A stretch of DNA of 32,885 nucleotides from an uncultured beta proteobacterium (GTDB lineage: Bacteria; Pseudomonadota; Gammaproteobacteria; Burkholderiales; SG8-39): NCBI GenBank assembly GCA_902826155.1, contig CADEDU010000072.1, forward strand, positions 4,076 to 36,960, in the 5' to 3' direction. The notes below the pieces were generated by a model. It did not search any database and had not been told where the DNA came from. It saw only the letters and a list, made by a program, of their open reading frames with translations. The first letter of the stretch is position 1, and every line of letters begins with the position of its first letter. Shown piece after piece: positions 1-7,923 of the stretch. The translations under genes and the position numbers were made by a program.

Positions 1-1441
1 GCGGGAGGCGCCCGTAGTCTTTCGTGATCCGTATGTCACGCACCTGATTGGCCTGGGCCTTCAACAGCGCGTCGAGTTCATCGTTCAGATCCCAGGCCGC
101 GGTCTGGCCAGCGTCGGGACAGGCGAACTCCTCCAAATCGTCGACCACGGCCTCGATCCGCGCCACGCCCTGCAGACTCGCCGTGACCGTCTCGCCAAGG
201 CTCTCGAGTTGTTCGGTGGGGCCGACCGCTTCGAGCGCCGCGCGCACATCGAAATAACGCACACGCACGGCATTGACATCGCGCGGATGACTGCCCATCG
301 CCTTCACGAACGTCTCGGACTTGCCAAGCGCTTCGGTGAGGTGCTTGAAGCTCGCTTCGATGCGCTGCAAGGAATCCTTCGCCCGAGCGGCCGGTGTATG
401 CAGCTCGTTCACGATGCCCTGTACCACCTGCCCTAGTGCGGCAACCTGTCCGGTACGTGCCTGCTCCGTGCGCGCCTGTGCCTTGCGGAGCTTTGCCAGC
501 GAGAGTTCCAGCCCGCTGGTGCGCGACGCCACCGTGGCCTCGACGCTGCGGATGACACGTCGCAGGTGCCAGCCGAGCATGCCGAGCGCCACTGCCAGCA
601 ATCCACCCAACAGCACCAGCGCACGGCGATCGCGCGCGTTGCGCGTCAGATGGGCATCGAACAACCGGCTCAGCGTCTCATCGAGTTCGGCAACGCGCGG
701 GGCGATCGGCAACGCGTCGATTTGCGCCAGGACCTTCTCGAATCGATCGAGCTGCTCGATCGATACGCGTGCATGATGCAGGAATGCACCGGTGCGCTCG
801 CTGTCGGCAAGTTGCGGCCGGCTGCCCAGCTGTTCGAGCACGCGCCGCGCTGCGCGCCCCGAATCAGCATCGCCCGTCGAAGCCGCATGCAGTACGCGCT
901 GAGTGAACGTCTGCGCTGTGGCCGCCAGATCGCGGCCACCCGGCTCGTTGCTCACGCCGATGACGAGCACGCTCAGCGCCGATGAGACGTGGCGAAGCGA
1001 GCCTCGCAGCAGCGGATCGACCTGCCTGAACTCCTCCAGCAGCGCGGCCTTGCGTTCGAGCAGGCTCGCGAGTTCCGCAACGGCACCTTGCATCGAGGGT
1101 TCACTCGGCAACGCACCACTGGCACCGAGCATGCGATCGCGAATCCGCTCGACGCTCCCCGGAGGAGATGCCGTGGGCGTGCGGTCTTCGTTCGAGTCGA
1201 TGCGTGCGCGCATGGCCTGCGCGTTCCACTGTGCATCGAGGCGCTCCAGACTGCGCAAGCCGGCGGCGAGATTGACGAGATTGGCCCCAGCTTCGTCGTG
1301 CGCCGAGCGGATCAGAAAGAACGTGGCGGTGGTGAACAACACAGCCCCGCCGATCGCGAGGGCGACCAGGATCCACACGCGATTGACGACCGGCGCCAGT
1401 TGAACGGGCGCCTCGGCCACGAGCTCGGGGGAGTCGGCCAT
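1..1441 (-). CDS. Membrane sensor histidine-kinase-like protein, partial at the left edge
   Basis: The frame opens at ATG 1441-1439 behind a GGAGGT at 1457-1452 and stays open to the window edge, so 480 residues are visible. Residues 22-44 form a first membrane helix. Residues 45-272 are a helical, mostly extracytoplasmic region. Residues 274-294 form a second helix, followed by a coiled coil (about 298-335) and a dimerisation-type segment. That segment reads GQVVQGIVNELHTP (331, 336-350) and aligns by eye with the GVAHEINTP box of kinases paired with two-helix DAHL-like sensors. The usual His is Asn345, so phosphotransfer is doubtful. The ATPase domain would lie beyond the window. It is divergent from the urea transport operon, but a link to urea sensing is only inferred. 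It could be a pseudokinase or a signalling scaffold. Confidence 0.7.
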   Translation of the reverse strand, partial: MADSPELVAEAPVQLAPVVNRVWILVALAIGGAVLFTTATFFLIRSAHDEAGANLVNLAAGLRSLERLDAQWNAQAMRARIDSNEDRTPTASPPGSVERIRDRMLGASGALPSEPSMQGAVAELASLLERKAALLEEFRQVDPLLRGSLRHVSSALSVLVIGVSNEPGGRDLAATAQTFTQRVLHAASTGDADSGRAARRVLEQLGSRPQLADSERTGAFLHHARVSIEQLDRFEKVLAQIDALPIAPRVAELDETLSRLFDAHLTRNARDRRALVLLGGLLAVALGMLGWHLRRVIRSVEATVASRTSGLELSLAKLRKAQARTEQARTGQVAALGQVVQGIVNELHTPAARAKDSLQRIEASFKHLTEALGKSETFVKAMGSHPRDVNAVRVRYFDVRAALEAVGPTEQLESLGETVTASLQGVARIEAVVDDLEEFACPDAGQTAAWDLNDELDALLKAQANQVRDIRITKDYGRLP

Positions 1442-1569
1442 CGATTCGATTACCTCCGGAAAGCCCCCGGGTCATCATGGTCGCGGCGCGACACCGGGTT
1501 GCCTGGACGGAATCGTATGGCGGATCAGCGGTTTAGCGAATCAGGCACGCACCTCCACGCGATCCCATC

Positions 1570-1595
1570 TGTGACAGCCTCGTGGACGTGTCACA
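1570..1595. promoter_or_regulatory. Perfect TGTGACA-N12-TGTCACA dyad
   Basis: Two 7-base arms, TGTGACA (1570-1576) and TGTCACA (1589-1595), are exact reverse complements separated by 12 bases. The dyad lies about 130 bases upstream of the sensor gene start and about 340 bases upstream of the urtA sigma-54 promoter. The arms resemble CRP/FNR half-sites, but the spacing is far too wide for that family. The binding protein is unknown. Confidence 0.4.
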
Positions 1596-1805
1596 AAGAT
1601 TTACCAACGCCGATCATTGAGCACTCGGCCACGACCGACCTGATTCGGCACTAAAGCGGGCTCCATCAGCAAACACCCCGCCATCGTCTGGTCGGCACAA
1701 ACCCAGCCATCGCAACAAGGAGCACCACCGCATTCGTCCGCACGCACCAATCGGATCCATCGGACCCGATGAACGATCACTGAATCGGTGCGTGCAACGC
1801 TGTGA

Positions 1806-1824
1806 GCGCACCGGCGCCGTGCGC
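1806..1824. promoter_or_regulatory. NtrC-like enhancer dyad
   Basis: GCGCAC (1806-1811) and GTGCGC (1819-1824) flank seven bases. The core GCAC-N7-GTGC has the spacing of the NtrC consensus TGCAC-N7-GTGCA, with the outermost T/A replaced by C/G. The centre is about 110 bases upstream of the sigma-54 -12 element, a usual enhancer distance. It is all G/C around a palindromic core, so a chance dyad cannot be excluded. Confidence 0.5.
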
Positions 1825-1912
1825 AACCGCATTGCATCGCACGTTGCTGCGAGCAGATCGATCGACGCACTTCCCGCGGCAATTCAACGACATGCAGGGT
1901 CGCAAGCGCAAT

Positions 1913-1927
1913 TGGCACGGGCGTTGC
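1913..1927 (+). promoter_or_regulatory. Sigma-54 (RpoN) promoter of the urt-ure operon
   Basis: TGGCACG (1913-1919), four bases, then TTGC (1924-1927). The invariant GG (1914-1915) and GC (1926-1927) are exactly ten bases apart, as RpoN promoters require. The predicted transcript starts near 1939, leaving a leader of about 60 bases before the urtA ATG. The site fits nitrogen-limitation control of urea uptake and urease. Confidence 0.75.
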
Positions 1928-1999
1928 GATAGGGCCCCCACAACGACTCACGCGAGAGTCGGCTCGGCTTTCTCTTCCATGACCCAAACAGAGGTGCAC

Positions 2000-3307
2000 A
2001 TGACGTACCGCGCAAATCGCAGCTCCCGCAGATCCGTTCTGAAGAGCGTTCTACTCGGCTCCGCATTGGCAGCATTCGGAGCATTCCCGCAACTGAGCCA
2101 GGCGCAAGCGAAGAGCATCAAGGTCGGCGTGCTGCATTCGTTGTCGGGAACGATGGCGATCAGCGAGACGGTCCTGAAGGACGTCGCGCTGATGGCGATC
2201 GAGGAGATCAACGCTGCCGGCGGCGTGATGGGCCACAAGATCGAGCCGGTGGTCGTCGACCCGGCTTCCAACTGGCCGCTCTTCGCCGAGAAGGCGCGTC
2301 AGTTGCTCACGCAGGACAAGGTCGCCGCGGTCTTCGGCTGCTGGACCTCGGTATCGCGCAAGAGCGTGCTGCCCGTGTTCGAAGAATTGAACGGCCTGCT
2401 CTACTACCCGGTGCAGTACGAGGGCGAGGAACTCTCGAAGAACGTGTTCTACACCGGTGCGGCGCCCAATCAACAGGCGATCCCGGCGGTGGAATACCTG
2501 ATGAGCAAGGACGGCGGCGGGGCCAAGCGCTTCTTCCTGCTCGGCACCGACTACGTCTATCCGCGCACGACCAACAAGATCCTCCGCGCATTCCTGAAGA
2601 GCAAAGGCGTCGCCGACAAGGACATCGAGGAGGTCTACACGCCGTTCGGCCACACCGACTATCAAACCATCGTTGCGAACGTCAAGAAATTCTCCGCGGG
2701 AGGCAAAACCGCGGTGGTGTCGACGATCAACGGCGACTCCAACGTGCCGTTCTACAAGGAGCTCGGCAACCAGGGCCTCAAGGCCACCGACGTGCCGGTG
2801 GTCGCGTTCTCGGTAGGTGAAGAGGAACTGCGCGGCGTCGATACCAAGCCGCTCGTGGGACATCTGGCCGCCTGGAACTACTTCATGTCGCTCAAGAATC
2901 CCGACAACGACGGCTTCACCAAGAAATGGGCCGCCTATGCAAAGGCCAAGAAGCTGCCCGGCGCCGACAAGCCGCTTACCAACGATCCGATGGAAGCAAC
3001 CTATATCGGCATCTACATGTGGAAACAGGCTGTCGAGAAGGCCAAGACGTTCGACGTCGACAAGGTCATCGTCGGTATGTCCGGTCAGACGTTCAAGGCC
3101 CCCTCAGGCTTCGTGGTGAAGATGGACGAGAAGAACCATCATCTGCACAAGCCGGTGTTCATCGGCGAGGTGAAAGCCGACGGCCAGTTCAACGTGGTGT
3201 GGAAGACCAACGGGCCCGTCAGGGCTAATCCGTGGAGCAAGTTCATCGCCGGCAACGAGAACAAGCCCGACGAGCCGGTACGGATGGTGTCAGCCACGAA
3301 GAAGTAA
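2000..3307 (+). CDS. urtA: Urea ABC transporter, substrate-binding protein UrtA
   Basis: This 435-residue periplasmic binding protein captures urea and delivers it to UrtBC. The N-terminus is an export signal with SRRSVLK at residues 9-15, a Tat-type motif, followed by a hydrophobic stretch ending near AQA. The mature part begins KVGVLHSLSGTMAISE, and KDGGGAKRFFLLGTDYVYPR and GEEEL segments typical of the UrtA branch of the Leu/amide-binding family follow. The length is normal. I chose ATG 2000 because GAGGTG lies just upstream; an in-frame ATG at 1979 is possible and would put the twin arginines seven residues further in. It heads the operon behind a sigma-54 promoter, and a hairpin follows its stop. 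Confidence 0.95.
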   Translation: MTYRANRSSRRSVLKSVLLGSALAAFGAFPQLSQAQAKSIKVGVLHSLSGTMAISETVLKDVALMAIEEINAAGGVMGHKIEPVVVDPASNWPLFAEKARQLLTQDKVAAVFGCWTSVSRKSVLPVFEELNGLLYYPVQYEGEELSKNVFYTGAAPNQQAIPAVEYLMSKDGGGAKRFFLLGTDYVYPRTTNKILRAFLKSKGVADKDIEEVYTPFGHTDYQTIVANVKKFSAGGKTAVVSTINGDSNVPFYKELGNQGLKATDVPVVAFSVGEEELRGVDTKPLVGHLAAWNYFMSLKNPDNDGFTKKWAAYAKAKKLPGADKPLTNDPMEATYIGIYMWKQAVEKAKTFDVDKVIVGMSGQTFKAPSGFVVKMDEKNHHLHKPVFIGEVKADGQFNVVWKTNGPVRANPWSKFIAGNENKPDEPVRMVSATKK

Positions 3308-3322
3308 CGCGCAATGCCCATG

Positions 3323-3375
3323 GCGAGGCCCCGCACTCCGGCAGTCATGCGGAGGTCTGGGCCTCGCGGTTTTTT
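3323..3375 (+). terminator. Intrinsic terminator/attenuator between urtA and urtB
   Basis: GCGAGGCCC (3323-3331) pairs with GGGCCTCGC (3359-3367) across a 27-base loop, and six T residues follow at 3370-3375. It lies 15 bases after the urtA stop and 28 bases before urtB. Since urtB has no obvious promoter of its own, partial termination here would raise UrtA relative to the membrane components. Confidence 0.7.
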
Positions 3376-3403
3376 CGCCACCGACTCCTGACGACGACGC
3401 ACC

Positions 3404-5014
3404 ATGCCTCGATTGCTGTTTTCGCTCGCGCTGCTCGCGCTTACCTTCACAGGCAACGTCGTCTTCGCTCTCGATGCGGCGCAGCTCGACAAGCTCGGCT
3501 TCGGCGACAGCGACGAGCGTTCGGTGGCCATCACCACGCTCGCCGCCTCGGGCGATCCGCAGGGCATCGCAGTGCTCAAGGCTGTGCTCGATGGAGAGAT
3601 CCAGGTCGATCCCGCCGCCAGGCGCGTGTTGCTCGTGCGGGCCGGTCAAGTCACCGATGTAGCAACCGGCGAATCGGTGAACCCGCCGCCCGCACAGACA
3701 GAAGAACTTGCGGTCAACAATCGACTGCGGCGTGAAATCGGCGCCGCGCTCGCGGCAACGCGGCTGCTGGATGCCGACCGCGGCGTGCGGCTCGCTGCAG
3801 CCAAGGAACTTGCCGGTAGCGCCGACGAAACGCTGCTACCGATCGTCACTAAGGCCATCTCACTTGAACGCGACGCGGCGATCAGGCCGCGGCTCGCGCT
3901 GATCGCTGCCGCGATCGAGATCAAGTCGAGCGACAAGTCCGCTCGTCTGGCAGCGATCAAGACACTTGCTGCCTCGAACCAGCCTTCGACCAGGACGCTG
4001 CTGAGTGGCCTGCTGCAGAAGAACAGCGACGGCAGCTTCGTCGAGACCGACGCCGACATCCGCAACGCCGCCGAACTCAGTCTGCGTGCCGTGGATTCGC
4101 ACCTTGCCTGGGCCGACCGTGTCGCCCTGGCGTTCACGAGTCTGTCGCTGGGTTCGATCCTGCTGCTGGCCGCGTTGGGGCTGGCGATCACGTACGGCCT
4201 GATGGGCGTGATCAACATGGCGCACGGCGAGCTGATCATGATCGGCGCCTACACCACCTTCATGGTTCAAAACGTCGTTCGCAGCGTTGCGCCCGGCGCC
4301 TTCGACTGGTATTTGCTTGCTGCCGTGCCCGCGTCGTTCGTCGCCGCGGCCATGGTGGGCATGCTGCTCGAACGTTCCGTGATCCGCTGGCTTTACGGGC
4401 GGCCGCTGGAGACGCTGCTGGCAACCTGGGGGATCAGCCTGATCCTGATCCAGTTCGTGCGCACGGTGTTCGGTGCGCAGAACGTGCAGGTCGAGAACCC
4501 GGCATGGATGTCGGGCGGCATCGCGGTGATGAGCGACGTGGTGCTGCCCTGGAGCCGCATCATCATCATCGGTTTCGCGGTGATGGTGCTGATCGCGATG
4601 TGGCTGCTGCTCACGCGAACACGCCTGGGTCTGTTCGTTCGCGGAGTCACGCAGAACCGCTCGATGGCGGCCTGCGTAGGCGTGCACACAGCGCGCGTGG
4701 ACACCTGGGCGTTCGGGCTGGGCTCGGGCATCGCCGGACTGGCAGGTTGCGCTCTCTCGCAGATCGGCAACGTCGGCCCTGACCTGGGGCAGGCGTACAT
4801 CGTCGACTCGTTCATGGTCGTCGTGCTGGGCGGGGTCGGACAACTCGCCGGCACCGTCTACGCCGCACTGGGTCTGGGACTGGTCAACAAGTTCATCGAG
4901 TCCTGGTCCGGCGCGGTGATCGCCAAGATCGCGGTGCTCGTGTTCATCATCCTGTTCATCCAGAAGCGTCCGCAGGGGCTGTTCGCCCTCAAGGGCCGCG
5001 CCGCGGAGGCCTGA
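3404..5014 (+). CDS. urtB: Urea ABC transporter permease UrtB
   Basis: This 536-residue inner-membrane permease forms the urea channel with UrtC. It starts with a signal-like helix (1-22). A long helical, HEAT-like extracytoplasmic domain follows (about 23-235, with repeated AAxxL and DADIRNAA segments), which marks UrtB apart from the shorter LivH. From about residue 240 comes the multi-helix LivH-type permease with the ITYGLMGVINMAHGE signature and a C-terminal FIQKRPQGLFALKGR segment. Length is typical for the family. It is separated from urtA by a probable attenuator and from urtC by three bases, so urtB and urtC are translationally close. Confidence 0.95.
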   Translation: MPRLLFSLALLALTFTGNVVFALDAAQLDKLGFGDSDERSVAITTLAASGDPQGIAVLKAVLDGEIQVDPAARRVLLVRAGQVTDVATGESVNPPPAQTEELAVNNRLRREIGAALAATRLLDADRGVRLAAAKELAGSADETLLPIVTKAISLERDAAIRPRLALIAAAIEIKSSDKSARLAAIKTLAASNQPSTRTLLSGLLQKNSDGSFVETDADIRNAAELSLRAVDSHLAWADRVALAFTSLSLGSILLLAALGLAITYGLMGVINMAHGELIMIGAYTTFMVQNVVRSVAPGAFDWYLLAAVPASFVAAAMVGMLLERSVIRWLYGRPLETLLATWGISLILIQFVRTVFGAQNVQVENPAWMSGGIAVMSDVVLPWSRIIIIGFAVMVLIAMWLLLTRTRLGLFVRGVTQNRSMAACVGVHTARVDTWAFGLGSGIAGLAGCALSQIGNVGPDLGQAYIVDSFMVVVLGGVGQLAGTVYAALGLGLVNKFIESWSGAVIAKIAVLVFIILFIQKRPQGLFALKGRAAEA

Positions 5015-5017
5015 GCC

Positions 5018-6280
5018 GTGTTCGTGTCGAGAATCACCGACCTGTACGGCATCAAAGGGTGGCTCGCGATCGGGCTGACCGTGCTGATCGTTGCGGTGTG
5101 GATACCGTGCGCGAACCTGCTGCTCGGACCCGAGCATCCGCTGCACCTGTCGGCGTACTGGATCACCCTGATCGGCAAGATCATGTGCTATGCCATCGTC
5201 GCGCTGGCGATGGATCTGGTGTGGGGCTACGCCGGCATCCTGAGTCTGGGCCATGGCCTGTTCTTCGCGCTCGGCGGCTACGCGATGGGCATGCACCTGA
5301 TGCGCCAGATCGGCCGCGAGGGTCAGTACCAGTCCGACCTGCCCGATTTCATGGTGTTCCTCGACTGGAAGACCTTGCCCTGGCACTGGAGCTTCACCGA
5401 GCACTTCTGGTGGGCCGCGCTGCTGGTGGTGCTGGTGCCGGGGACGCTCGCGTTCGTGTTCGGCTACTTCGCGTTCCGCTCGCGCATCAAAGGGGTGTAC
5501 TTCTCGATCATCACCCAGGCGCTCACCTATGCGGCGATGCTGCTGTTTTTTCGCAACGAAACGGGGTTCGGCGGCAACAACGGTTTCACCGACTTCAAGC
5601 GCATCCTGGGCTACACCATCGCCACGCCGCACACGCGCATGGCGCTGTTCGTGATCACCGGACTTACCCTGCTCGGCACACTGCTGCTCGCCCGCTGGCT
5701 GGTGACCTCGAGGTTCGGCCGCGTGCTCACCGCGATTCGAGATGCCGAGTCGCGCATGCGCTTCTGCGGATATGACCCGCTCCACTACAAGCTGTTCGTG
5801 TGGACGCTCTCGGCCGTGATCTGCGGAATCGCCGGAGCACTTTACGTGCCGCAGGTCGGCATCATCAATCCGAGCGAGATGTCGCCGGCCAACTCGATCG
5901 AGATCGCCATCTGGACCGCGGTCGGCGGCCGCGGCACGCTGGTCGGTGCGATCCTCGGCGCATTCATCGTCAATGGTGCCAAGAGCTTCTTCACCGTGGC
6001 GTTCCCCGAATACTGGCTGTTCGTACTCGGGTTCCTGTTCATCGCGGTGACCTTGTACATGCCCGATGGGGTGGTCGGCCTGGCGAAACAATTGCGGGCA
6101 CGGTTGCACCGCCCGCGCGATCCGATGGCGGCTGTGGTGACCAAACGCGGAGCTACGGCCACACCAATGGCGGCTCCCGCCCCACCGGCAAAACCGGTCA
6201 ACACCTTAGCCACGCCTCCCGCTCGCGGTCTGAACACCACGCTGCCGACCGCACCGGCGGCTGGATCGAGCCCGTCATGA
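5018..6280 (+). CDS. urtC: Urea ABC transporter permease UrtC
   Basis: This 420-residue LivM-type permease partners UrtB. It begins at GTG 5018, three bases after the urtB stop. Hydrophobic helices cover most of residues 15-355, including MDLVWGYAGILSLGHGLFFALGGYAM, shown here only by its LSLGHG core, and the conserved SRFGRVLTAIRDAESRM cytoplasmic loop. The last 55 to 60 residues are an Ala/Pro/Thr-rich, non-membrane tail that the family core does not need. Its stop overlaps the urtD start as ATGA. Confidence 0.95.
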   Translation: MFVSRITDLYGIKGWLAIGLTVLIVAVWIPCANLLLGPEHPLHLSAYWITLIGKIMCYAIVALAMDLVWGYAGILSLGHGLFFALGGYAMGMHLMRQIGREGQYQSDLPDFMVFLDWKTLPWHWSFTEHFWWAALLVVLVPGTLAFVFGYFAFRSRIKGVYFSIITQALTYAAMLLFFRNETGFGGNNGFTDFKRILGYTIATPHTRMALFVITGLTLLGTLLLARWLVTSRFGRVLTAIRDAESRMRFCGYDPLHYKLFVWTLSAVICGIAGALYVPQVGIINPSEMSPANSIEIAIWTAVGGRGTLVGAILGAFIVNGAKSFFTVAFPEYWLFVLGFLFIAVTLYMPDGVVGLAKQLRARLHRPRDPMAAVVTKRGATATPMAAPAPPAKPVNTLATPPARGLNTTLPTAPAAGSSPS

Positions 6281-7098
6281 GCGCCATCCACACCAGCACG
6301 GGCTCCGGCGGCATGGCGGGCGCAGGTGGACACCTGCTGCGCGACGGCCTCGATACCTCGCACGGCACCGTTCTCTACCTCGAAGACATCTGCGTGAGCT
6401 TCGATGGTTTCAAGGCGCTCAATGATCTGTCGCTGTCGATCGACGTGGGCGAGCTGCGTTGCGTGATTGGCCCCAACGGCGCCGGCAAGACGACGATGAT
6501 GGATGTGATCACCGGCAAGACGCGCCCGGACACCGGCACCGCGTTCTTCGGCCAGACGATCGACCTCACACGGCTCTCGGAGACGCAGATCGCCCACGCG
6601 GGGATCGGCCGCAAGTTCCAGAAGCCGAGCGTGCTCACGCAGCACACCGCGTTCGAGAACCTCGAGATCGCGATGAAGGCCGACAAGCGCGTGCGCCGCA
6701 GCCTGTTCGCTCGGCTTGACACCGAGCAGCGTGACCGCATCGCCGCGATGCTCGAGCGTATCCATCTGTCGCGGCACGCCGACCGGATTGCCGGAGAGCT
6801 CTCGCACGGACAAAAGCAGTGGCTCGAGATCGGCATGCTTCTGATGCAGGACCCGCAACTGTTGTTGCTCGACGAGCCTGTCGCAGGCATGAGCGACGAT
6901 GAGACGGAGCGCACCGCCGAGTTGTTCCTGTCTCTGGCGGGCGAGCGCTCGCTGGTGGTGGTCGAACACGACATGAAGTTCATCGGCCGGATCGCCAGGC
7001 GCGTCACGGTTCTGCATGAAGGTAGCGTGCTGGCCGAAGGCACGCTGGCACAGGTGCAGGAGGATCCGCGCGTGATCGAGGTGTACCTCGGTCGCTAA
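6277..7098 (+). CDS. urtD: Urea ABC transporter ATP-binding protein UrtD
   Basis: This 273-residue cytoplasmic ATPase energises urea import with UrtE. Walker A is GPNGAGKT (65-72), the signature is LSHGQKQ, Walker B is LLLLDEP and the switch His is in VVEHDMKF, all in normal order. The ATG at 6277 overlaps the urtC stop by four bases. The first 30 or so residues are a Gly/Ser-rich leader before the nucleotide-binding fold (LYLEDICVSFDGFKAL). LivG-type proteins are the close alternative, but the urt context decides. Confidence 0.95.
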   Translation: MSAIHTSTGSGGMAGAGGHLLRDGLDTSHGTVLYLEDICVSFDGFKALNDLSLSIDVGELRCVIGPNGAGKTTMMDVITGKTRPDTGTAFFGQTIDLTRLSETQIAHAGIGRKFQKPSVLTQHTAFENLEIAMKADKRVRRSLFARLDTEQRDRIAAMLERIHLSRHADRIAGELSHGQKQWLEIGMLLMQDPQLLLLDEPVAGMSDDETERTAELFLSLAGERSLVVVEHDMKFIGRIARRVTVLHEGSVLAEGTLAQVQEDPRVIEVYLGR

Positions 7099-7223
7099 CT
7101 CGAACTCACGTCCGGCCACATCCGATCGAGTCGGCGCATGACCAAACGATACGCACGCGACCCGACTGCACACCACTGACCGACCCGAAACGCATTCTTA
7201 CCTGCGGCGGCGCCGATACCACC

Positions 7224-7916
7224 ATGCTCAACATCCAGCAACTGAACCAGTACTACGGCGGCAGCCACATCCTGCGCAACGTAAGCTTCGAGGTGCCGGC
7301 GGGCAAGGTGACGACGCTGCTTGGCCGCAACGGCGTGGGCAAGACCACGCTGCTCAAGACGCTGATGGGGTTGGTGCCGGCCGCGACCGGTACGATCCGC
7401 TTCAATGAGCGCGAGCTGAGCGACGCGGCGCCGTACAACCGGGTCCGTGCAGGCATCGCCTACGTGCCGCAAGGGCGCGAGATCTTTCCCCAACTCACCG
7501 TCGAGGAGAATCTGCGCATGGGCCTGGCGACGAAATCGAGCCGCGCCGCTATTCCAGCGCGCATCTTCGAGATGTTTCCGGTTCTCGAACAGATGCTCAC
7601 CCGACGCGGCGGCGATCTGTCGGGCGGCCAGCAACAGCAACTGGCGATCGGCCGCGCGCTGGTGATGCAACCGAAGCTGCTGATCCTGGACGAGCCCACC
7701 GAAGGCATTCAACCGTCGATCATCAAGGACATCGAGCGGGTGATCCGGTCCTTGGCTGCCGCGGGCGAGATGGCGATCCTCCTGGTGGAGCAGTACTACG
7801 ACTTCGCGCGCGCGCTGGCCGACCACTACCTGGTCATGGAGCGCGGGGAAGTAATCGCGCGCGGCCTCGGTGTCGACATGGAACGCGACGGAGTGCGCGA
7901 TCTGCTCGCAGTATGA
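7224..7916 (+). CDS. urtE: Urea ABC transporter ATP-binding protein UrtE
   Basis: This 230-residue ATPase is the second energy subunit of the urea importer. Walker A is GRNGVGKT, the signature LSGGQQQQ, Walker B LLILDEP and the switch region VEQYYDFA, as in LivF/UrtE proteins. The segment YVPQGREIFPQLTVEENL is typical of the family. A 125-base gap separates it from urtD, longer than other junctions in the operon, but I see no promoter or terminator in the gap. ureD begins eight bases after its stop, which joins the transporter and urease genes. Confidence 0.95.
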   Translation: MLNIQQLNQYYGGSHILRNVSFEVPAGKVTTLLGRNGVGKTTLLKTLMGLVPAATGTIRFNERELSDAAPYNRVRAGIAYVPQGREIFPQLTVEENLRMGLATKSSRAAIPARIFEMFPVLEQMLTRRGGDLSGGQQQQLAIGRALVMQPKLLILDEPTEGIQPSIIKDIERVIRSLAAAGEMAILLVEQYYDFARALADHYLVMERGEVIARGLGVDMERDGVRDLLAV

Positions 7917-7923
7917 TCAGTGC

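Larger units (their letters stand above)
1442..1999. promoter_or_regulatory. 558-base divergent control region, no gene seen
   Basis: This stretch separates the sensor gene (minus) from urtA (plus). Open frames crossing it lack start signals and recognisable protein features. It contains the sigma-54 promoter, the NtrC-like dyad and the TGTGACA dyad listed separately. Repeated GCACC/GGTGC half-motifs occur at about 1744-1824. Confidence 0.6.

Noticed and set aside
1802..1999. Extended urtA start at 1802 giving a 66-residue leader
   Set aside because: The leader would bury the signal peptide inside the protein and run through the sigma-54 promoter. The ATG at 2000 has a ribosome-binding site and a proper signal sequence.
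3860..6109. 749-codon open frame on the minus strand across urtB and urtC
   Set aside because: It is antisense to two certain transporter genes. Its product is extremely His/Asp/Arg/Gln-rich, as expected from the reverse frame of GC-rich codons, and it has no domain motif.
7099..7223. Hidden gene or promoter in the urtD-urtE gap
   Set aside because: No open frame with a start signal, no sigma-54 or good sigma-70 pattern and no hairpin with a T-run were found in these 125 bases.
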